Part shown: in pieces, positions 41,168-49,401 of the stretch
How the letters are laid out: every line of letters starts with the position of its first letter
How positions within the stretch are numbered: the first letter of the stretch is position 1
NCBI GenBank assembly: GCA_012840385.1
Contig: DULK01000028.1
Coordinates: 1-64,000 of the forward strand
Source: Syntrophomonadaceae bacterium
GTDB taxonomy: Bacteria; Bacillota; DSM-12270; Thermacetogeniales; Thermacetogeniaceae
Reading direction: 5' to 3'
Length of the DNA: 64,000 nucleotides
Notes under the pieces: model-generated
Databases searched by the model: none
Seen by the model: the letters and a program-made list of their open reading frames with translations, nothing else
Told to the model about the DNA's origin: nothing
Made by a program: the position numbers and the translations under genes

Positions 41168-42385
41168 TTAGCCGCTCGCCATCATCCTGCCGCTCTTCCC
41201 GGGATAGGCCGGCCCGCCGTTCACCGCAAGGCCGTGCTCCACGGGGGAATTCCTGCGCCTGGCGAACGCCAGGGCGAGCAAAAGGGAAGCGGCGGCCATC
41301 ACGCCCATCACCGCAACTGTTATCCAGGCATCCCCGGCGCCCAGCTCCTTGAGCGTCACCAGGCGGAACCCCTCCGCCATCCAGGTGTAGGGGAGCGCCC
41401 GGGCCAGGGCGTTCAGTGCCGCCGGGATGTGCGATCCCGGCCAGGTGTAGCCGGATATCAGAAACAGCGGAACCGAAAGCAGCATCAGGTAGCGGGTGAC
41501 CTGAAGGGAATTGGGCGCTACGGCGGAAAGGAAAAACCCGAACGAGGTAATGATGATGTCGTAAAGCAGGCCGAGCAGGAGGATCAGGGGGAGCGAGCCC
41601 CAGATCTTCACGTGGACGAACCGTGCCGCAAACCAGAGCAGCAGGCCGTAATTGAAAAAGCCGGCAATGAAGTAGGGAAGGGCCTTACCCAAAAAGATCT
41701 TCCACCCGGGGACGGGGGCGGCAAGGTACTGGATCCAGCTGTTGCGCTCCTTTTCCCTGGTGATGGTCAGGCCGGCGCTGAGCAGGCCCAGCTGGTGGAG
41801 GATCATCATCACCAGGCCCATGTACAAAAAGTTGGTGTAGCTGAGGGTGGGGTTGTACCAGATCTCCGTGGTGCACGACACCGTATCCAGGACGTTCCGG
41901 ATTTCCCGCTTGGTCATGCCCAGCCCGGCCAGGTATTCCGCCGTATGTCCGGCGTTGAACTGGTTGAGCACCTCCAGGGCGTATTTCCTGATGTTGTAGC
42001 CCCAGATCAGGTTGGAGGCGTCGTAACAGATCATAACCCTTGTTTTCTGGTGCAGCTCCGTCTTTTTTTCAAAGTTTTCGGGGATGACGATCCCGGCCCT
42101 GACGGTGCCGTCCTTCATCCCCTCCTCCAGCCGGGAATAGGTCCCGAACTCCTCCACGATTTGGAAGCGGGGGCTGTTGCGAAAGGCCGTGACAATCTCG
42201 TGGCTAAGCCGGGAATCGTCCAGGTCGACGATCCCCAGGGGAATGTCCGTCAGGGTTCCGGCCACGTAAACCGCCCCGAAAAGTGCGGCGTAACCCAGGG
42301 GGACCAGGAAAACCATTAAAAAGAGGATAAAATCCTTGAAAATGTGGGCGACTTCGTAACAGGCGATGTTGTAAACCTGCCTCAA
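41168..42385 (-). CDS. ABC-2 type transporter permease (multidrug, YhgE/NatB-like) 2
   Basis: About 405 aa. One N-terminal helix, a large extracytoplasmic region (residues 40-190), then five C-terminal helices, the ABC-2 membrane architecture. The VSCTTEIWYNPTLSYTNF segment recurs in shortened form in the neighbouring permease. TTG 42385 follows TTAGGAGGGAATCC. A longer upstream frame extension is an artefact of overlapping the next gene. Last gene of a five-gene exporter operon. Confidence 0.88.
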   Translation of the reverse strand: MRQVYNIACYEVAHIFKDFILFLMVFLVPLGYAALFGAVYVAGTLTDIPLGIVDLDDSRLSHEIVTAFRNSPRFQIVEEFGTYSRLEEGMKDGTVRAGIVIPENFEKKTELHQKTRVMICYDASNLIWGYNIRKYALEVLNQFNAGHTAEYLAGLGMTKREIRNVLDTVSCTTEIWYNPTLSYTNFLYMGLVMMILHQLGLLSAGLTITREKERNSWIQYLAAPVPGWKIFLGKALPYFIAGFFNYGLLLWFAARFVHVKIWGSLPLILLLGLLYDIIITSFGFFLSAVAPNSLQVTRYLMLLSVPLFLISGYTWPGSHIPAALNALARALPYTWMAEGFRLVTLKELGAGDAWITVAVMGVMAAASLLLALAFARRRNSPVEHGLAVNGGPAYPGKSGRMMASG

Positions 42386-42396
42386 AGGATTCCCTC

Positions 42397-43536
42397 CTAA
42401 CTCCTGGAGATGAACAAGGCGGCGAGGGCGTAGCAGCAGGCCGCAATTGCCGCCATGATCAGCATGTATTGTGTCATCATGCCCCAACCGGCATTCTTGA
42501 AGGCGAAGCAGTTGATTCCCTGAAAGAACCAGGTATGGGGAAAGGCCTTCACCACCGGATGGAGCCAACGGGGCATGGCCTCCACCGGCCAGGTGTAGCC
42601 CGAGAGGACGAAGGAGGGCAGGGCCACAAGCATCCCGAACCGGGAGGAGTCCACGGCGCTGCGGGCAAAACTCGACATCAGGGTTCCGATGCTGTGGACG
42701 GCCACGGCAAAGACCAGGGTGAACAGCAGCAGTGCCGGAAAGCCGCAGCGGAGCGGAAGTTTGAAAACCTGAAAGGCCAGCAGGTAGACGGGAAGCACGG
42801 TAATCATAAAGACAATTATGTGGACGAGAGACTTGCTGAGAAAAAGCTGCAGTTTGGAGACTCCCGCCGCCCGGATCTGCCGCCAGCTGTCCAGGCCTGT
42901 TTCGCCGATCACGTTCATGCAGGCCGTCAGGGTGCAGCACTGCTGCCAGATGTTCAGGGCCAGGGCCAGCACCAAAAAGTAAGCGTAGTTGAGGGTGGGG
43001 TTGAACCAGGGCTCCTCCTCGATGTCGACGCCCCGGTAGGCGTCTTCGGCCTGGCTTAAAGGAACCCCCCTGGCCAGCAGTGCTGCAATTCCAGCCCGGG
43101 CGCCGATGGTCCTGGTCACCGTCAGGATGGCGGTGCTGGCATTGGTGGCGTAGATGATGTTGGAGCCGTCCACCACCATCAGGACCCTCACCTGCCGGTG
43201 GAGGGAAACCTTTTTCCCGTAGTCCTCCTGGATGACGACCCCGACGACGGCCCTGCCTTTTTTGATCATCTCCTCCATTGCCTGAAAGCTTTCCGGCACG
43301 GCGACGATTTTCAGGTACTCGGCGTTCCGTATGCCGTCAACCAGCTCCCTGCTCTGCTTTGTCCTGTCGAGGTCCACGACGGCGGTCGGGATCTCCTTTA
43401 AGACCTGGGCGCTGTAAATCCCCCAGAACAGCAGGATGCCCACCAGGGAGCCCAGCAGGAGAATGTGCCGCAGCCCCCGGTCCCGCCACAGATAGCGCAC
43501 CTCGCGGCCCATGATCGCCAGGCTCTGCCTAAGCAT
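42397..43536 (-). CDS. ABC-2 type transporter permease 1
   Basis: About 379 aa, same topology as the next permease: N-terminal helix, periplasmic-type domain with VVDLDRTKQSRELVDGIRNA, then five helices including LPSFVLSGYTWPVEAMP. Probably forms a heterodimeric channel with it. ATG 43536 overlaps the ATPase gene by 8 bp; GTG 43548 is possible. Confidence 0.88.
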   Translation of the reverse strand: MLRQSLAIMGREVRYLWRDRGLRHILLLGSLVGILLFWGIYSAQVLKEIPTAVVDLDRTKQSRELVDGIRNAEYLKIVAVPESFQAMEEMIKKGRAVVGVVIQEDYGKKVSLHRQVRVLMVVDGSNIIYATNASTAILTVTRTIGARAGIAALLARGVPLSQAEDAYRGVDIEEEPWFNPTLNYAYFLVLALALNIWQQCCTLTACMNVIGETGLDSWRQIRAAGVSKLQLFLSKSLVHIIVFMITVLPVYLLAFQVFKLPLRCGFPALLLFTLVFAVAVHSIGTLMSSFARSAVDSSRFGMLVALPSFVLSGYTWPVEAMPRWLHPVVKAFPHTWFFQGINCFAFKNAGWGMMTQYMLIMAAIAACCYALAALFISRS

Positions 43537-44272
43537 GGGCTTCACCACTCAGCGGGGAAGAGGATCTCTCCAGTTCATTCCATTTCTCCCCGGCCGCCTG
43601 AGGGGAATAGACGGTGATCTCCCCGTTTTCAAGCCACCCCACCCGGCTCATCAGACCGGCAAACTCCATGCTGCTGAAGGACCAGACACAGGCCCCGCCT
43701 CTTTCCAGGTAACCGGCGAGTTCGTCCAGGATCAGCCGTCGGGAATTGAGATCAAACCCGGTGATCAGCTCGTCGGCGAGCAGCAGCCTGGGTTCGTTCA
43801 GCAGGGCGCAGGCCAGGGAGAGGCGCTGATATACCCCGGCCTCCAGCCGGCTGACCGGCGTTTTCAGGTAATCTTCAAGGGCCAGCCGCTCCACCAGGGG
43901 CGGGATCGCCTCCCGCCCGGCATTCTTCAGGGCGGCTATGAAATCCAGGTTTTCCCCGGCGGTCAGGTCCTGAAAAAGGCTGCGCTTCTGGGTGACCAGC
44001 CCGGTGTACTGCTTGAACTTTTCCGTTTTCCCGATGTCATGGCCAAGGATCTCCACACTGCCGGAGGTGAACCTGTCGACACCGGCCAGGATATGGATCA
44101 GGGCCGTCTTTCCGCTCCCGGCCAGGCCGAAGATCCCGAAGCACTCTCCGGGGAATACCTCAAACGACACATTCCTCAGAACGGCCCGGCGCCCTATCCT
44201 CTGCTGCAGGGAAGCCACCCGGAGGAGCGGCTGAACGGGGGCCTCCTTCGGGCCTTGCTCCGTTTCGCCCAT
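43529..44272 (-). CDS. ABC transporter ATP-binding protein, degenerate
   Basis: 247 aa. Walker A is intact (GLAGSGKTALIHIL), and the Q-loop (GLVTQKRSLFQDLT). The signature motif is VSRLEAGVYQRLSLA in place of LSGGQ, the Walker B reads LLLADELITGFD, and the H-loop His is replaced by Ser (WSFSSMEF). It may be a slow or regulatory ATPase. In-operon with the HlyD-like gene (3 bp apart) and permeases. Confidence 0.88.
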   Translation of the reverse strand: MGETEQGPKEAPVQPLLRVASLQQRIGRRAVLRNVSFEVFPGECFGIFGLAGSGKTALIHILAGVDRFTSGSVEILGHDIGKTEKFKQYTGLVTQKRSLFQDLTAGENLDFIAALKNAGREAIPPLVERLALEDYLKTPVSRLEAGVYQRLSLACALLNEPRLLLADELITGFDLNSRRLILDELAGYLERGGACVWSFSSMEFAGLMSRVGWLENGEITVYSPQAAGEKWNELERSSSPLSGEAHA

Positions 44273-44274
44273 GC

Positions 44275-45348
44275 CTACCGCCCCTCCTCCAGGATCCTGA
44301 CCCTGGCGGTCATCCCCGTCTTCAGGACGAGGCCCGGGTTCGGAACGTCTATTTTTACCTCGAAGCTGCGGATATCGTGGTCGTACTGCTCGTTGACCGC
44401 CTTGCGGACGGCGAATTCTCCGGCGTCGTTGATCCAGACCACCTTTCCCTTGAAGACCCGGCCGGGGAAGGAGTCCACCCTGACTTCGGCGGCCTGGTTG
44501 AGGTGCACGCGGCCGATCTTTTTCTCGTCGATGTAGACCTTCACATAGGTGTGGGCGAGATCGGTGATCTCGAAGACCGGCGTCCCGGCGCCCGCCATCT
44601 CTCCCGCCTCCAGCAGCTTCTGGGTGATGTAGCCGGAGATGGGCGCCTTCAGCCGGGTGTTGCGGAGATAGGTTTCGGCCTCCCGGACCTTGCCCGCCGC
44701 CGCCTGGCTCATCCCGAGGGCGGCCTCGTATTTCGACCGGGCGAGATCCACATTCTTTTTCGCCGCCAGGGCCTCCGCCAGCTGGGCCTGAGCAGCCTTC
44801 AGCCCCTCCTGAGCCGCCTGGTATTTGTTCGTGATGTCGTCAAAGGTGCTGTCCGGAATTGCCCCGTTGTCGTGCAGATATTTCATTCTGTCATACTGCT
44901 CTTTGGCATAGTTGAAATCGCTCTCCGCCTTGGCCAGAGCCGCCTCGGCCTGCCGGATCTTCGCTTCCACCGTCCGGCCGGTCAGGGTTATGGCCTCGCC
45001 CGCCTCACTGGCCTGTCCCAGGGCGCCGGCGTAGTTCCCCTGCGCCTGCATGAGCTGGGCGGCTATCTCATCGTCCTCCAGGCAGGCCAGTTCCTGCCCC
45101 TCTTCCACCTTGCTTCCTTCGTCGACAAAGAGCTTTTCGATCCTCCCGGGGACTTTGAAGGAGGCAAGGACGGATCTCGCCTCGATGGTCCCGGTGGCGC
45201 TCAGGCTGTTGTGCTCCTGTGCAATGGCGGTGTGGTTTTTGTAAAAATAGCCGTAAAAGATTCCGACGGCTGCTGCAAAGATTGCCAGAAACAAAACGGC
45301 AATACCCGTTTTCTTCAGGTCAACGGCTCTCAGTGCCTCTTTCGACAA
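44275..45348 (-). CDS. HlyD/EmrA-like membrane fusion protein
   Basis: 357 aa. N-terminal membrane helix (GIAVLFLAIFAAAVGIFYGY), a biotinyl/lipoyl-like hairpin (VPGRIEKLFVDEGSKVEEGQ), a long alpha-helical hairpin rich in Ala/Glu (residues 95-210), and a beta barrel (RLKAPISGYITQKLLEAGEM). Links the inner permeases to the cell exterior. TTG 45348 follows GGGAGGGG. Confidence 0.93.
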   Translation of the reverse strand: MSKEALRAVDLKKTGIAVLFLAIFAAAVGIFYGYFYKNHTAIAQEHNSLSATGTIEARSVLASFKVPGRIEKLFVDEGSKVEEGQELACLEDDEIAAQLMQAQGNYAGALGQASEAGEAITLTGRTVEAKIRQAEAALAKAESDFNYAKEQYDRMKYLHDNGAIPDSTFDDITNKYQAAQEGLKAAQAQLAEALAAKKNVDLARSKYEAALGMSQAAAGKVREAETYLRNTRLKAPISGYITQKLLEAGEMAGAGTPVFEITDLAHTYVKVYIDEKKIGRVHLNQAAEVRVDSFPGRVFKGKVVWINDAGEFAVRKAVNEQYDHDIRSFEVKIDVPNPGLVLKTGMTARVRILEEGR

Positions 45349-45374
45349 GTGAAACCCCTCCCAATAGCGTTAAT

Positions 45375-45998
45375 CTAAATTCGAGCAGCCTGTTCCCGGC
45401 ATGTCCCTTCAAAGAAGATTTTTGCGATTCCGGCGCAGACCTCGCCGTAATTAATCGGCCTGCCCTGGCTTATAAAGTGAAAGGCGGTAACGGTGACCAT
45501 GCCGAAAAGCGAGGAGGTGGAGATCTCCAGGTCGACTTCCCGCAGGGTACCGTCGCCGATCCCCTCCGCGATCACCGAGCGGATTACCTCCAGGCAGCTG
45601 GAGAGCATATCGATCGCCAGCCTGCCGCGATGGGCGTCTCTGCCGAAGAACTCGGTCAAAAAGAGGAGCACCAGGTCCTTTTCCTGCTCGAAAAAGCGCA
45701 GCTGGCTCTCGATCAGGTTCATGATCTTCTGCCTGGCGTTTTTGCCCCGGGCGGCGGCCTGGCTCAGCCGCTCCTGCAGCAGGTCGACACCCCCGCGGAT
45801 GACCGCCAGATAAAGGTCCTCTTTACCGGCGAAGTGGTTGTAAATGGTGCCCTTGGCAACCCCCATCGCCCTGGCGATTTCGTCCACGGTGGTCTGATGG
45901 TACCCTTTCCGGACGAAGATGTCGGCGGCGCTTTTCAAGATTTTCGTCCTGCCTCCCTGCCCGTTCTTCAGGGTTTTGTGGAACTGCGGCTTTGTCAT
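45375..45998 (-). CDS. TetR family transcriptional regulator
   Basis: About 207 aa. N-terminal helix-turn-helix GRTKILKSAADIFVRKGYHQ and VDEIARAMGVAKGTIYNHFA. C-terminal ligand domain. ATG 45998 follows GGGGGGAGGTG; an upstream in-frame ATG (46028) is less likely. Upstream of it is the palindrome at 46052, so it most likely represses itself and the exporter operon. Confidence 0.94.
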   Translation of the reverse strand: MTKPQFHKTLKNGQGGRTKILKSAADIFVRKGYHQTTVDEIARAMGVAKGTIYNHFAGKEDLYLAVIRGGVDLLQERLSQAAARGKNARQKIMNLIESQLRFFEQEKDLVLLFLTEFFGRDAHRGRLAIDMLSSCLEVIRSVIAEGIGDGTLREVDLEISTSSLFGMVTVTAFHFISQGRPINYGEVCAGIAKIFFEGTCREQAARI

Positions 45999-46051
45999 GT
46001 CAGCACCTCCCCCCGACCGGAGGATCATACATTAAAAATATTCAAAATTAT

Positions 46052-46065
46052 ACTGACCGGTCAGT
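46052..46065 (-). promoter_or_regulatory. TetR operator, palindrome
   Basis: ACTGACCGGTCAGT, a perfect 14-bp palindrome of the GACCGGTC class typical of AcrR/QacR-like TetR regulators, 54 bp upstream of the tetR start codon. Confidence 0.8.
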
Positions 46066-46199
46066 CTAATTTATACGCCAGGCAGGGCAATCAAGTCAAG
46101 CGCCGTTACCGGGCTTCCGGCGGCGTGAAGCGCTTTTTTCGCCGCCTTGCATTCTTAATCGAGCTTTACCCAGGCCGCAAACACCAAATTTGGTCAGGT

Positions 46200-46310
46200 G
46201 GAGGAGAATTTGCTAGAAGGTGGGATCTTGAGAAGACAAGAAAAAAGTGGAAGATCATCGTCTTCCACTGGCCACCCTACTGCGCTAAAATAAACTGCCC
46301 TTATGAATAA
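46200..46310 (+). pseudogene. Metallophosphoesterase fragment, copy A
   Basis: Reads EFARRWDLEKTRKKWKIIVF then HWPPYCAKINCPYE and stops. This is the Q/RW-DLE-KTRKKWKIVF-H-PPY region of purple-acid-phosphatase-like metallophosphoesterases, without the start, the metal ligands before it or the GHDHE block after it. 65 bp of it (46222-46286) is duplicated at 48401-48465. Confidence 0.65.
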
Positions 46311-46386
46311 CCCATTCCGATTTAATTCCAAGACAGTGGGCTGATCCTGGCGAGGTTTTCGACGCCCCGCAGTCCCCCCGTAGTTT

Positions 46387-46530
46387 CTACCCGAGTTCTT
46401 CCCATTCCTGCAGGTCGATTTTGCGCTTAATGACTTTTTCAACCTCTTCCAGCCTCATTCTCAACTGCGGCACAGAGTACGCGACATTGGATGGTATGTC
46501 AAACGGTATTCACCATAAATCATGAATTGG
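46387..46530 (-). pseudogene. Small decayed ORF, unknown
   Basis: Minus-strand frame ends MRLEEVEKVIKRKIDLQEWE plus ELG. Upstream it reads FDIPSNVAYSVPQLR and is broken by a frame change from a nearby MVNTV start. The composition resembles small antitoxin-like helical proteins; the identity is unknown. Confidence 0.35.
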
Positions 46531-46596
46531 TGACGTGTCCCGCTGTAAGGCCCCCGGAACCCTAGTTTGCGGAGGCGGCTGAAAAAGTCGCGGCGT

Positions 46597-46866
46597 TTAC
46601 AGGGAGCCCAGTGACTCATGGCATGGCTCCTGGTTCAGATCAATATTACCGATTACAGGCAGCGGGTGTTTGAGTTTCAGTCCCAACAGGATCCATTCCT
46701 CGAGCGTAGAGCGCAGTTCGTTATCGCATTCCCGCAGTGTTTTCCCGAAGGCCACGACCCCTGGACATATCGGGATGCGCCCGGCAAAGGTTCCATCTTC
46801 CAGTTTATCGTAGTTGGCGAGCTTCATCGCTTGCTCAATATAATCGGTGAGCACAAAGGAAATCAT
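46597..46866 (-). CDS. HicB-like antitoxin, orphan
   Basis: 89 aa. Contains YDKLEDGTFAGRIPICPGVV and LRECDNELRSTLEEWILLGL and the C-terminal PVIGNIDLN. It is homologous to the three copies at 58.5-62.3 kb. No HicA-type toxin gene adjoins it in either direction. The ribosome binding site is weak. Confidence 0.75.
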   Translation of the reverse strand: MISFVLTDYIEQAMKLANYDKLEDGTFAGRIPICPGVVAFGKTLRECDNELRSTLEEWILLGLKLKHPLPVIGNIDLNQEPCHESLGSL

Positions 46867-47105
46867 CTCAGTCTAACCCCATATTCTTTCTCTTTTAGAG
46901 TAATACCTTTTTCGGATAAATACAACCAGCGGAGCCCGGCATAACCTCACCCTAAATATAATTTCTTCCGGGCGGAGCTTTTTCCGGCGCGGCGTTCGGA
47001 TATTCTTAAATACGGCTGCAGGTCCATTTGCCGGCTGGCGCGGCGCAGGCTATTAATGAAAAATAGAAGCTACCGGATAAGGATAACAGTAGTATGGGGG
47101 TGGCG

Positions 47106-47183
47106 ATGATGCGGCGATTTACCGTTATCTTAGAAAAAGACGAAGACGGTCTGTGGGTTGGCACTGTTTCGGCACTGGCCTGA
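47106..47183 (+). pseudogene. Truncated HicB fragment
   Basis: Reads MMRRFTVILEKDEDGLWVGT then VSALA and a TGA where VPALPGC would be expected. A copy of the HicB type at 21.1 kb, cut at residue 25. GTGGCG upstream; no HicA follows. Confidence 0.75.
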
Positions 47184-47241
47184 CTTTCGGCATATCCGCA
47201 CCAATATGGCTACGGCCGGTATGAGCAGGGAACGCTCCACA

Positions 47242-47697
47242 TTAATGTTGGTCCACCTGAAACTCGGCGGGTGTGTAAACCTTGATGCTGGTGCGCCCGA
47301 CAAAGTGTTTTTTGTTCCACGTAACTATAGCCGAAGCCCGGTACATCTCGGCTTCTCTTAAGAATACGGCGTCACCGATGGTCATTTTTTTGGTGATAAA
47401 CCTGTTCAGATCCGATAAGAAATTTCCTATATCAACATTTTGACCGCTTATAAGACTGCAGGGATCGAGAACTTCGACGGGATAGACTTCGCCGAATAAA
47501 TAAAGCCATTTTTCCAGTTCCTCTTCGTTTAGATTAAAAGATGCCACCCCGCAAATCTCCAAAAGGGTGTAATAAGGCAAAGCGCCCTTGATCCGCGCCT
47601 CTTTTAAAGAAGAGAGAAATTGTCTGTTAACAGGGTAATTCTGGTCTCTTGGGAAAAAGCGATCTATGATAAACACGTTGCTATCAAGAAAAACCAT
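47242..47697 (-). CDS. PIN domain toxin (VapC-like)
   Basis: 151 aa. Starts VFLDSNVFIIDRFFP with the first catalytic Asp, has the Glu in LPYYTLLEICGVASF, and ends with the TIGDAVFLREAEMYRASAIV block and a TWNKKHF, so the three or four acidic active-site residues appear retained. ATG 47697 overlaps the antitoxin gene by 14 bp. Member of an intact type II pair. Confidence 0.9.
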   Translation of the reverse strand: MVFLDSNVFIIDRFFPRDQNYPVNRQFLSSLKEARIKGALPYYTLLEICGVASFNLNEEELEKWLYLFGEVYPVEVLDPCSLISGQNVDIGNFLSDLNRFITKKMTIGDAVFLREAEMYRASAIVTWNKKHFVGRTSIKVYTPAEFQVDQH

Positions 47698-48019
47698 AAC
47701 GATCTCCCTTAGCAACTCTTTCCATCTCCTGCCATGAAGCAAACTCCGTTACTTTGCTGGAGATGCTGTCAGCGAGCTTTTGGAGTTCTTGAGGTGACAT
47801 GGTCAGCAATGCAGGATACTTTCTACCGATATTTTCTCTTAATTTTTGGTAAAGAGAGTCGCGCGGGTGCTTCTGTAAATCTTCTTCGCTGTATGGTTTT
47901 ATTGTAACAATTGGTTTGCCGTGGCGGGTAACAACAAAAATTTTCTTCTCCGCAGCACGAAGAATTTCATTGGTTTTATTTTTCAAATCTCGCGTATTAA
48001 TAAAATTGATATCACTCAC
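47684..48019 (-). CDS. Phd/YefM family antitoxin
   Basis: About 111 aa. INFINTRDLKNKTNEILRAA and VVTRHGKPIVTIKPYS are the Phd/YefM fold. GTG 48019 is the likely start, with AGAGGTGTT upstream; an upstream ATG would add a hydrophobic leader that does not fit. Operon partner is the PIN toxin that follows. Confidence 0.9.
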   Translation of the reverse strand: MSDINFINTRDLKNKTNEILRAAEKKIFVVTRHGKPIVTIKPYSEEDLQKHPRDSLYQKLRENIGRKYPALLTMSPQELQKLADSISSKVTEFASWQEMERVAKGDRYGFS

Positions 48020-48173
48020 CAGCAACACCTCTGTAGCTATAATTGTAGCTATTAGCCTGGACATTGTCAATAATTTAACCCCCCCCCGTGATGCCTTAAC
48101 TCTAACGAGAAGTATGCTATACTGAAAACGCCTTTCCGGACAGGGATTTCAGGCCGGCAAAAGGAGGGAAAAG

Positions 48174-48341
48174 ATGAATCTGTTTTATTATCCAGAAAGA
48201 GATTCCCTTTATATTGAGCTTTCAGAAAAAGTAAGCGTCGATTCCAGGGAGGCCGCCCCAGGAGTAGTTCTCGACTTTGACTCCGAGGGTTGCCTGGTTG
48301 GTATTGACATCGAGGCTCTCAGTGCCTCTTTCGACAAGTGA
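48174..48341 (+). CDS. DUF2283 family small protein, altered C-terminus
   Basis: 55 aa. The DUF2283 pattern is clear: FYYPERDSLYIELSEK, then VAPGVVLDFD-like EAAPGVVLDFDSEGCLVGID. ATG 48174 follows AAAGGAGGGAAAAG. The last about nine residues (LSASFDK) are encoded by a duplicated sequence from the start of the HlyD-like gene on the other strand, so the native C-terminus has been replaced. Function of DUF2283 is unknown; such proteins often sit among TA genes. Confidence 0.8.
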   Translation: MNLFYYPERDSLYIELSEKVSVDSREAAPGVVLDFDSEGCLVGIDIEALSASFDK

Positions 48342-48388
48342 AACCCCTCCCAATAGCGTGAATCTAAATTCGAGCAGCCTGTTCCCGG
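48314..48388. repeat. 75-bp duplicate of 45325-45399
   Basis: Identical to the hlyD-start/tetR-end junction except for one base. Followed 12 bp later by a 65-bp copy of 46222-46286, so the intervening tetR region has been left out. Confidence 0.9.
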
Positions 48389-48400
48389 ACCGGCTGAAGG

Positions 48401-48624
48401 GGGATCTTGAGAGGACAAGAAAAAAGTGGAAGATCATCGTCTTCCACAGGCCACCCTACTGCGCTGAGGTAAACCGCCCTGATGACGATTTAAAGGATGC
48501 GTTCTGTCAGGAGGAAAACCACGTGGATCTTGTCATCAACGGACATGACCATGAGGTGATGTGCGCATATCCCATTGCAGACGGCAGGATTGCCGGCCCG
48601 GCCGGAGGAAACCGTTTACCTTAA
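48401..48624 (+). pseudogene. Metallophosphoesterase fragment, copy B
   Basis: Reads DLERTRKKWKIIVFHRPPYC then DLKDAFCQEENHVDLVINGHDHEV in pieces, ending AGPAGGNRLP. The GHDHE block binds the metal pair of calcineurin-like phosphoesterases. The N-terminal metal-binding half and the C-terminus are absent, and the stop leads into the PIN gene on the other strand. Confidence 0.75.
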
Positions 48625-48633
48625 ATATAGTTA

Positions 48634-49074
48634 TCAGGTCTTTGGCGGCTTTTTTCTTAGCGGCACCGCGGGTAAGCGGATGAAACCCGCGGCATCAAAA
48701 TGGCCGTCAAAAGCGGCTGCCTCGTTAATCCCCAGGCGGCGCATGAGAGCAAAGCTGGTGCAGTCAGTAAAACTGAAATTCTGATCGCTGTACTTAAGGA
48801 AAAGCGCCCAAGCTGTTTCTTCATCCTCGGCGTTCAGGCGTACCAGAGTGCAGATCTTGCTCTCCCGCAGGTGTTTCCCGTATTTAACGGCTACATGGTG
48901 GCCGAAGTCATACCGCAGGATAGTCATTAATTCGTCAAAAACGAAGTTAGAAGTTACAAGGGGAGCAGGTAGATGGCTGAGAAAAGCTGCCGCTTCCTGG
49001 TGATGGGGGTCACCGGCGAAGGCATGAGCGTACCAAAAGCTTGTATCTACGAATATCTGCCGCATTTTACTCAC
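48634..49074 (-). CDS. PIN domain toxin (VapC-like)
   Basis: 146 aa. IFVDTSFWYAHAFAGDPHHQ with the first Asp, VTSNFVFDELMTIL with a conserved Glu, FSFTDCTSFALMRRLGI with the third acidic site, and FDGHFDAAGF at the end. All catalytic sites look intact. GTG 49074 overlaps the antitoxin stop (GTGA). Confidence 0.9.
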   Translation of the reverse strand: MSKMRQIFVDTSFWYAHAFAGDPHHQEAAAFLSHLPAPLVTSNFVFDELMTILRYDFGHHVAVKYGKHLRESKICTLVRLNAEDEETAWALFLKYSDQNFSFTDCTSFALMRRLGINEAAAFDGHFDAAGFIRLPAVPLRKKPPKT

Positions 49075-49298
49075 GCCTTGTAGAGGCGTTCGTCAATTGT
49101 TTCACTAGCCAGCTCTTTTTCCGGCGGCGCCTGGGCTATCCCGGCAACTTCCAGCAGGGGGTCTTTGCCAGAGGTTTCGCTAATCTGGCTGGAGATTATC
49201 TCCCTCAAGACGGCCGATACCGACTTCCCCTGCCGCTCGGCAATTGCCCGCAGAACCTCGTACTGCCATTCTTCAACTACGACCTGCATTCTACGCAT
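49071..49298 (-). CDS. Ribbon-helix-helix antitoxin (VapB-like)
   Basis: 75 aa. VVVEEWQYEVLRAIAERQGK then SVSAVLREIISSQI is an RHH DNA-binding domain; the C-terminal ERLYKA-type tail should wrap the PIN toxin. ATG 49298 follows GGAGCGACGG. Confidence 0.85.
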   Translation of the reverse strand: MRRMQVVVEEWQYEVLRAIAERQGKSVSAVLREIISSQISETSGKDPLLEVAGIAQAPPEKELASETIDERLYKA

Positions 49299-49401
49299 AT
49301 CCGTCGCTCCTTACAGCAAATTACACATTCATTATTACACATTCATGCGTTATTAGTCAATAACGAATAACGGAAATCTTGCCGCTTTCGCTATTTGATT
49401 A

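Noticed and set aside
41168-42940. 590-aa reading of the second ABC-2 permease
   Set aside because: The N-terminal extension overlaps the other permease in a different frame; the ribosome binding site and first helix support a start at 42385.
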